Shown: one piece after another, positions 58,471-64,000 of the stretch
How positions within the stretch are numbered: the stretch's first letter is position 1
Layout of the letters: each line of letters begins with the position of its first letter
NCBI RefSeq assembly: GCF_003427025.1
Contig: NZ_QVAI01000009.1
Span: 232,620-296,619, forward strand
Source of the DNA: Jiangella endophytica
GTDB lineage: Bacteria; Actinomycetota; Actinomycetes; Jiangellales; Jiangellaceae
Reading direction: 5' to 3'
Length of the DNA stretch: 64,000 nucleotides
Notes under the pieces: generated by a model
What the model was told of the DNA's origin: nothing
Seen by the model: the letters and a program-made list of their open reading frames with translations, nothing else
Database searches by the model: none
Translations under genes and position numbers: made by a program

Positions 58471-59481
58471 ATGACCACCACCACGCAGGCGCCGCCGGGC
58501 TCCGACCGGCCCGGCGGCGCCCCGTCACGCGGCGGCCGGCGCGATCGCAAGCCGTCCCCGTCGCGGCGGCGCGAGGCGCGCTTCGCCTACCTGCTCCTGC
58601 TGCCGGCCATCCTCGCCACCGTCGTCCTGGTCGCGCTGCCGGTGCTCTGGAACGTCACGATCAGCCTGCAGAGCCTGCGGCTGATCGAGTTGCGCAACTT
58701 CACGCCGTTCGGGTTCCTCCAGGCCGAGCTCGGCTTCGACAACTTCCGGCTGGTGACGGGGCAGCGCGAGTTCTGGCCGACGGTCGGGCGCACCGTCGTC
58801 TACGCGCTGGCCGGGACGGTGCTGTCGCTGCTGCTCGGCGTGTGGGCGGCGCTGGCCATGCGGCGGCCGTTCCGCGGCCGGGGCGCGGTGAAGGCCCTGC
58901 TGCTGGTGCCGTACGTGCTGCCGGTGGTGGCCGCCGCGTTCGTCTGGCGGACCATGCTGTCGCCGCAGTACGGCGTCGTGAACGCCTGGGGACACGACTG
59001 GTTCGGCTGGTCGCGGGTCGACTTCTTCGGCCAGCAGTCCATCGACCTCCCGCTGGTGGGCACCGTCCCGCTGGCGTTCAGCACCGTCATCGCGTTCGAG
59101 GCGTGGCGCTACTTCCCATTCGCGTTCATCTTCGTCTACGCGCGGCTGCAGGCCATTCCGAAGCACCTGTACGAGGCGGCGACCATCGACGGCGCCACCA
59201 TCACCCAGCAGTTCCGGCACGTGACGTTCCCGGCCCTGCGCGGTGTGCTGGCCGTGTTGTTCCTGCTGCGGTTCATCTGGAACTTCAACGACTTCACCAA
59301 CATCTACCTGCTCACCGGCGGCGGCGCCGGCACGCGGGTCATCTCGATCGAGATCTACGAGTGGCTCATCGGGCGGAGCAACCCGGGTGCTGCGGCGGCG
59401 CTGTCGCTGATCCTCGCCGCGGTGATGCTCGTCGTCCTGACGGTGTACGTCCGGTGGCAGGCGAGGAAGGACCAGGCATGA
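58471..59481 (+). CDS. Carbohydrate ABC transporter permease (MalF type)
   Basis: A 336-residue permease with a basic N-terminal tail, the first helix FAYLLLLPAILATVVLVALPV and EAA loop IPKHLYEAATIDGATITQQFRHVTFPAL. Overlaps the next permease by 4 bp. Confidence 0.92.
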   Translation: MTTTTQAPPGSDRPGGAPSRGGRRDRKPSPSRRREARFAYLLLLPAILATVVLVALPVLWNVTISLQSLRLIELRNFTPFGFLQAELGFDNFRLVTGQREFWPTVGRTVVYALAGTVLSLLLGVWAALAMRRPFRGRGAVKALLLVPYVLPVVAAAFVWRTMLSPQYGVVNAWGHDWFGWSRVDFFGQQSIDLPLVGTVPLAFSTVIAFEAWRYFPFAFIFVYARLQAIPKHLYEAATIDGATITQQFRHVTFPALRGVLAVLFLLRFIWNFNDFTNIYLLTGGGAGTRVISIEIYEWLIGRSNPGAAAALSLILAAVMLVVLTVYVRWQARKDQA

Positions 59482-60344
59482 GCCGGCACGCGTTCGAGGA
59501 ACGGTTCTTCCGCATCGCCCGCCGGGTCAGCATCGCGTTCTTCGTCGGCATCACGGCGTTCCCGCTGCTGGTCATGCTCGGACTGTCGTTCCGGCCGGTG
59601 TCGTCGCTGCTCAACGAGCCCGGCCGGCTGCTGCCGCGGCTGTCCGAGATCGACCTCGGCGGCTACACCCGCATCCTGTCCAGCCGCGAGGACGGCGGCT
59701 TCGGGTTCGGCGGCTTCATCGGCAACAGCGCCTACATCGCCGGCGTCACCGTCGTCCTGTCGCTGTCGTTCGGCATCCTCGCCGCCTACGCCGCCACCCG
59801 GCTGCGCTACCGGGGCGCGTCGTTCGTCAACGCCTCGATCCTCATGGTGTACCTGTTCCCGCCGCTGGTGTTCGCGGTGCCGCTGTTCGTCATGTTCACA
59901 CGCCTGGGCATGCGGCCGTCGTTCACCGCGGTCATCATCATCTACTTCGCCTACACACTGCCGCTGGCGCTGTACATGCTGCGCAACTACTTCAGCAGTG
60001 TCCCCGCCGACATCGAGGAGGCCGCCCGCATCGACGGCGCCTCCCGGCTCGGCGTCATCCGGCACGTCATCGTCCCGCTGTCGGCGCCGGCCATCGCCAC
60101 CGTCGGCATCTACGTCTTCATGTCGGCGTGGGACGAGTTCCTGTTCGCCCTGCTCTTCCTGGTCGAGGACCGCGGCTCGTGGACCGTCGCCCTGGGCATC
60201 AACCAGCTGGAGGCGAACGTCGGCACACCGACGACGGTGCTCATGGCCGGTTGCGTGGTCATCACCATCCCCGTCGTCGTGGCGTTCTCGCTGGCCCAGC
60301 GTTTCCTCACCGAAGGACTCACGTCCGGCTCGGTGAAGGACTGA
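59478..60344 (+). CDS. Carbohydrate ABC transporter permease (MalG type)
   Basis: A 288-residue permease. The EAA loop is VPADIEEAARIDGASRLGVIRHVIVPLSAP. As in the first importer, no ATPase gene is present, so a shared ATPase is probable. It ends 22 bp before the enolase-superfamily gene. Confidence 0.92.
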   Translation: MSRHAFEERFFRIARRVSIAFFVGITAFPLLVMLGLSFRPVSSLLNEPGRLLPRLSEIDLGGYTRILSSREDGGFGFGGFIGNSAYIAGVTVVLSLSFGILAAYAATRLRYRGASFVNASILMVYLFPPLVFAVPLFVMFTRLGMRPSFTAVIIIYFAYTLPLALYMLRNYFSSVPADIEEAARIDGASRLGVIRHVIVPLSAPAIATVGIYVFMSAWDEFLFALLFLVEDRGSWTVALGINQLEANVGTPTTVLMAGCVVITIPVVVAFSLAQRFLTEGLTSGSVKD

Positions 60345-60366
60345 CCCGTTCATTGGAGAAGACACC

Positions 60367-61509
60367 GTGATCGTGACCGATGTTCGTCCCCTCCTGCTCG
60401 ACCGGTACCTGCTGGTCGAGGTTCGGACCGACACCGGCCTGACCGGGCTCGGAGAGTCCGGCGCGTGGGGGTTCCTCGAGGCGTCGGCGGGGGCGGTCGA
60501 GGCGTTCGGCCGCTACCTCGTCGGTCAGGACCCCCTGCTCATCGAGCACCACTGGCAGTACATGTACCGGTCCAGCCACTTCGGCGGCTCGGCCGTCATG
60601 GGTGCGCTGAGCGCCATCGACATCGCGCTGTGGGACATCAAGGGCCAGCACTACGAGACGCCGGTCTACGAGCTGCTCGGCGGGAAGGTGCGGTCGAAGG
60701 CGCGGGCCTACGGGCACGTCTTCGGCGCGACGCGCGAAGAACTGGTCGAAGGTGTGGTGGCCGCCAAACAGGCCGGGTTCACCGCCGTCGGGCATCTGAC
60801 GCCGTTCCTGGACGTCCCGTTCTCGGAGCCGTACTTCGAGACGCACGCGCAGAAGGTGGCCGGCGCCGTCGACGCCGTCCGGCAGTACCGCGAGGCCGTC
60901 GGCGACGACGTCGACCTGTGCATCGAGATCCACCGCCGGCTCACCCCGGCCGAGGCCGTCCAGGTGGCGCTGGGCATCGAGCCGTACCACCCGATGTTCA
61001 TCGAGGACCCCGTGCTGCCGGACAACGTCGACGAGATGGCCTACGTCGCCGGCAAGATCAACGTCCCGATCGCGACGGGGGAGCGGCTCACCAGCCTCTG
61101 GGAGTTCGACACGCTGCTGCGCCGCGACGCCGTCCAGTACGTCCGACCCGACGTCTGCCTGGTCGGTGGCATCACCGGCGCCAAGAAGGTCGCCGCGCTG
61201 GCCGAGGCCCGGCACGTCGGCGTCATCCCGCACAACCCGCTGAGCCCGGTGTCGACGGCGGCCTGTCTGCAGATCGCCGCCACCGTCCCGAACTTCGTCC
61301 TGCAGGAGTACCCGCTGGGCGAGGACGAGTTCCCGAAGAAGGACATCGTCGAGCGCGCCTATGGTTACGACGGCGCCGGCTTCCTCACCATCCCCGACGT
61401 GCCGGGCATCGGCGTCACCCTGCGCGACGGCGCCGTCGAGGCCGCGCCGCCGAAGCCGTGGGAGATCCAGACCCGGCTGCACATCGACGGCTCGGTCATC
61501 GACCAGTGA
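60367..61509 (+). CDS. Enolase-superfamily (mandelate racemase/muconate-lactonizing type) sugar-acid dehydratase
   Basis: A 380-residue enzyme with the capping domain (about 1-125) and TIM barrel. Metal ligands fit Glu187 (CIEIHRRL), Glu213 (FIEDP) and Glu239 (ATGER), with His289 in IPHNPLSP as base and His189 following. The family relatives of galactonate dehydratase have Asp at the first ligand; here it is Glu. The usual KxK base motif after the sixth strand is replaced by AVGHLTP, so the KxK lysine is missing. Likely dehydrates an aldonic acid from arabinose-type sugars, but the substrate may be unusual. GTG start with GGAGA upstream. Confidence 0.85.
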   Translation: MIVTDVRPLLLDRYLLVEVRTDTGLTGLGESGAWGFLEASAGAVEAFGRYLVGQDPLLIEHHWQYMYRSSHFGGSAVMGALSAIDIALWDIKGQHYETPVYELLGGKVRSKARAYGHVFGATREELVEGVVAAKQAGFTAVGHLTPFLDVPFSEPYFETHAQKVAGAVDAVRQYREAVGDDVDLCIEIHRRLTPAEAVQVALGIEPYHPMFIEDPVLPDNVDEMAYVAGKINVPIATGERLTSLWEFDTLLRRDAVQYVRPDVCLVGGITGAKKVAALAEARHVGVIPHNPLSPVSTAACLQIAATVPNFVLQEYPLGEDEFPKKDIVERAYGYDGAGFLTIPDVPGIGVTLRDGAVEAAPPKPWEIQTRLHIDGSVIDQ

Positions 61510-61557
61510 CGCGACCACCGGCCGCGGCGAGCTGACCCCGTCGTCGATACTGGCGCG

Positions 61558-62190
61558 GTGGAGACGGCGACGATCGACCGCGCGTTCCTGGCCCGTCCCG
61601 GCCTCGACGTGGCCCCCGACCTGCTCGGCAGCGTGCTGCGGCACACGACGCCCGAGGGCACGGTCGCGGTGCGGCTGACCGAGGTCGAGGCGTACCAGGG
61701 CGCCGACGATCCCGGCTCGCACGCCTACCGCGGCCGCACCCCGCGCAACGAGGTCATGTTCGGGCCGGCCGGCCATCTCTACGTCTACTTCACCTACGGC
61801 ATGCACTTCTGCGCGAACGTGGTGTGCGACGTCGACGGGACGGCGACGGCGGTGCTGCTGCGCGCCGGCGAGGTGATCGAGGGCGCGTCGCTGGCGGCGG
61901 CGCGGCGGCTGTCCGCGCGGGCACCGCGCGAGTACGCCCGCGGCCCGGCCCGTCTGACCTCCGCCCTGGGCCTCGGCCGCTCCGACAACGGCGTCGACCT
62001 CTGCTCCGTGGGGTCGCCGACGCAGCTGCTGCCGGGCCCGCCCGTCGATGCCACCCGGGTGCGGACCGGCCCGCGCGTCGGCGTCAGCGGACCGGGTGGC
62101 GACGGCGACGCGTACCCGTGGCGGTTCTGGCTGGACGGGGAGCCGACGGTGTCGCCGTACCGGCCCCACGTGCCCAAGCGCCGGAAGTGA
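61558..62190 (+). CDS. 3-methyladenine DNA glycosylase (AAG/MPG family)
   Basis: A 210-residue alkyl-base glycosylase. [18 protein letters not shown], the catalytic region [22 protein letters not shown] and [17 protein letters not shown] are characteristic. It removes alkylated and deaminated purines. GTG start 61558; the end precedes tyrS by 79 bp. Confidence 0.92.
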   Translation: METATIDRAFLARPGLDVAPDLLGSVLRHTTPEGTVAVRLTEVEAYQGADDPGSHAYRGRTPRNEVMFGPAGHLYVYFTYGMHFCANVVCDVDGTATAVLLRAGEVIEGASLAAARRLSARAPREYARGPARLTSALGLGRSDNGVDLCSVGSPTQLLPGPPVDATRVRTGPRVGVSGPGGDGDAYPWRFWLDGEPTVSPYRPHVPKRRK

Positions 62191-62219
62191 TTCGCATCGC
62201 TCGGCCGGCGTGCGAGACC

Positions 62220-62273
62220 ATGGGTGCGTTCATGCTCACATCCCTTCACGAGGAGACCGAGGACCGACCGTGA
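62220..62273 (+). CDS. Possible 17-aa upstream peptide overlapping tyrS start
   Basis: An ATG frame MGAFMLTSLHEETEDRP ends in a TGA that overlaps the tyrS GTG in GTGA. No strong ribosome-binding site precedes it. A coupled leader peptide is possible, but it may be a chance frame. No Tyr codon is present, so classic attenuation by tyrosine is not suggested. Confidence 0.25.
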   Translation: MGAFMLTSLHEETEDRP

Positions 62274-63547
62274 CCGACATCCTGGACGAGCTGCACTGGC
62301 GCGGGCTCATCGCGCTGTCCACTGACGAGCAGGCCTTGCGCACTGCTCTGGCAGCCGGCCCGGTCACCTATTACTGCGGGTTCGACCCCACGGCGCCGAG
62401 CCTGCACATCGGCAACCTGGTGCAGATCCTCACCATGCGACGCCTCCAGGTGGCCGGCAACGACCCGCTGGCGCTCGTCGGCGGGGCGACGGGGCTCATC
62501 GGCGACCCCAAGATGACCGGCGAACGGACGCTGAACGACCGCGACACCGTCGCCGGCTGGGTCGAGCGCATCCGCAAACAGATCGAACCGCTGCTCGACT
62601 TCGACGGGCCCCATCCGGCGCGCATGGTGAACAACCTCGACTGGACGGCGCCGCTGTCGGCCATCGACTTCCTGCGCGACGTCGGCAAGCACTTCCGGCT
62701 CAGCCGCATGCTGTCCAAGGAGTCGGTGAGCGCCCGGCTCAACAGCGAACAGGGCATCAGCTTCACCGAGTTCAGCTACCAGATCCTGCAGGGCATGGAC
62801 TACCTCGAGCTGTACCGCCGGTACGGCTGCGTCCTGCAGACCGGTGGCAGCGACCAGTGGGGCAACCTCACCAGCGGCGCCGACCTCATCCACCGGGTCG
62901 AGCGGCAGTCGGTGCACGTGCTGGCCACGCCCCTCATCACCAAGGCCGACGGCACCAAGTTCGGCAAGACCGAGTCCGGCACCGTCTGGCTCGACGCCGA
63001 GATGACCAGCCCGTACTCCTTCTTCCAGTTCTGGGTCAATGCCGACGACCGCGATGTGGTCGGCTACCTCAAGGTGTTCAGCTTCCGTTCCCGCGAGGAG
63101 ATCGCCGAGTTGGAGCGGGAAGCGGCCGAGAAACCGGCGGCACGCTCGGCCCAGCGCGCGCTGGCCGAGGACCTCACGTCGTTGCTGCACGGGCCTGACG
63201 AGACCGCGAAGGTCATCGCGGCGTCCCGGGCTCTGTTCGGCATGGGCGCGCTCGAGGAGCTCGACGCCGGGACGCTCAAGGCCGCCCTCGACGAAGCCGG
63301 CGCACGGCCGTTGAACGTGGGGGAGGAGCTTCCCTCGTACGTCGACCTGTTCGTCGGGTCCGGCCTCGTCGATTCCCGCTCCGCGGCCCGCCGCGCCATC
63401 TCCGACGGCGGGGCGTACGTCAACAACGTGCGCCTCGATCCCGGCCTCGCTCCGGACGACCGGCCCGGCCGCGACGATCTTCTGCACGGGCGTTACCTCG
63501 TGCTCCGCCGGGGCAAGCGCACCGTCGGTGGGGTCGAGCTGGCCTGA
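62270..63547 (+). CDS. tyrS: Tyrosyl-tRNA synthetase
   Basis: A 425-residue class Ic synthetase. HIGH-type motif: PTAPSLHIGNL; KMSKS-type: KADGTKFGKTESG. TyrRS markers TGGSDQWGNLTSG and the C-terminal S4-like RNA-binding domain (SYVDLFVGSGLVDSRSAARRAISDGGAYVNN) are present. GTG start 62270 with AGGA upstream. It is 63 bp before the rRNA operon promoters. Confidence 0.96.
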   Translation: MTDILDELHWRGLIALSTDEQALRTALAAGPVTYYCGFDPTAPSLHIGNLVQILTMRRLQVAGNDPLALVGGATGLIGDPKMTGERTLNDRDTVAGWVERIRKQIEPLLDFDGPHPARMVNNLDWTAPLSAIDFLRDVGKHFRLSRMLSKESVSARLNSEQGISFTEFSYQILQGMDYLELYRRYGCVLQTGGSDQWGNLTSGADLIHRVERQSVHVLATPLITKADGTKFGKTESGTVWLDAEMTSPYSFFQFWVNADDRDVVGYLKVFSFRSREEIAELEREAAEKPAARSAQRALAEDLTSLLHGPDETAKVIAASRALFGMGALEELDAGTLKAALDEAGARPLNVGEELPSYVDLFVGSGLVDSRSAARRAISDGGAYVNNVRLDPGLAPDDRPGRDDLLHGRYLVLRRGKRTVGGVELA

Positions 63548-63610
63548 CACGTCGCTGACCTGCACAAATGCGGGTGAGACGGCCGTCACAACGATTCACC
63601 GGGTCAGGAT

Positions 63611-63639
63611 TTGACTCCCGCTCCCCGGGGCCGTAAGTT
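63611..63639 (+). promoter_or_regulatory. rRNA promoter, upstream copy
   Basis: TTGACT (63611-63616) and TAAGTT (63634-63639) with 17-bp spacing form a near-consensus housekeeping promoter. Confidence 0.65.
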
Positions 63640-63769
63640 TCTCTTCGGCTCAAGGGGAGCGGGACGCGGGAAACGGCGGCCGACCTGCAGAGTCACCACC
63701 ACTTCAGCTCACTGAGCAGACCCTTGTCTGGGTCCGGTCAGCGCCGGGTGGGGGGAACTGCGAAACGGT

Positions 63770-63798
63770 TTGTCTCGACGGGCCAGACGCAGTAAGGT
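63770..63798 (+). promoter_or_regulatory. rRNA promoter, downstream copy
   Basis: TTGTCT (63770-63775) and TAAGGT (63793-63798) with 17-bp spacing repeat the pattern of the first promoter 159 bp upstream. Tandem promoters are typical of rRNA operons. Confidence 0.65.
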
Positions 63799-64000
63799 TG
63801 AGGAACTGCTTCGGGCAGGGGTTCTGGTTCCAGAACCGTCCGCCAGGCTAAGCCTGGTGCTGACCGAAGAAGATCCTCACCGGATCAACAGCGTCTCACG
63901 CTGACTCCTTAGCGGGTGTCTTGTGAGTGCGTCCGATTTTTGAGAACTCAACAGTGTGCCTGATGATGTTTGGTTGATGCCAAGTTTGTTTGTGTCCTCA

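Larger units (their letters stand above)
63548..64000 (+). promoter_or_regulatory. Upstream region and leader of an rRNA operon
   Basis: Gene-free. It holds two promoters (63611-63639 and 63770-63798), hairpins such as GGTTCTG/CAGAACC (near 63818-63836) and CCAGG/CCTGG (near 63842-63856), and the segment TTTTTGAGAACTCAACAGTG near 63935-63955. The last is a conserved sequence upstream of 16S rRNA in actinomycetes. The 16S gene itself is not in the window. Confidence 0.75.

Overview
The window is high-GC DNA with actinobacterial gene content. It carries F420-dependent oxidoreductases of the LLM and PPOX classes, a PASTA-domain Ser/Thr kinase, SseB-like and DUF1844 genes beside infC-rpmI-rplT, many GTG starts, 4-bp ATGA/GTGA gene overlaps and an actinomycete-type rRNA leader. 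A soil or plant-associated filamentous actinomycete (Jiangella-like or a relative) fits, but genus-level placement is inference. No phage, insertion sequence, CRISPR array, tRNA or complete rRNA gene was seen.

Layout, left half. 1-5.8 kb: start of a phosphofructokinase-like gene, class II DAHP synthase, two VOC proteins and a large HTH/AAA-type regulator. 5.7-14.7 kb: a sulfur region with a sulfate importer operon (FMN reductase, cysA, cysW, cysT, binding protein), a winged-helix regulator, two mirror-image Cys-ending leader peptides, a small membrane protein plus YeiH-type putative sulfate exporter, a threonine aldolase and a TauE/SafE-type exporter. 14.7-21.7 kb: a second DAHP synthase (type I), endonuclease IV, PASTA kinase, SseB-like and DUF1844 proteins, then infC (ATC start), rpmI and rplT. 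21.8-29.7 kb: SpoU methyltransferase, VapBC-like toxin-antitoxin pair, F420 enzymes, MOSC protein, pheST and an SDR. 29.8-38.9 kb: a phosphotransferase and the arginine operon argCJBDFR-(argG-like remnant)-argH, followed by a macro-domain protein.

Layout, right half. 39-41.6 kb: small accessory genes and a degenerate stretch with 13-bp tandem repeats. 41.6-49 kb: a LacI-controlled sugar-uptake operon with GH130 phosphorylase and a secreted glycosidase-like protein. 49.5-53.7 kb: VOC protein, hypothetical, dinB, and a sulfite-oxidase-like/flavin reductase/DUF6510 trio. 53.9-61.5 kb: a second LacI-controlled operon with GH127 beta-L-arabinofuranosidase, ABC transporter and an enolase-superfamily dehydratase. 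61.6-64 kb: 3-methyladenine glycosylase, tyrS and the tandem promoters and leader of an rRNA operon whose 16S gene lies beyond the right edge.

Themes: sulfate import and sulfur-anion export sit back to back around the leader peptides. Arginine synthesis is one translationally coupled operon in which argG is reduced to a short C-terminal-like piece. Two oligosaccharide modules each pair a LacI regulator, ABC importer and intracellular glycan-processing enzymes, with palindromic operators visible at the regulator or operon promoter.
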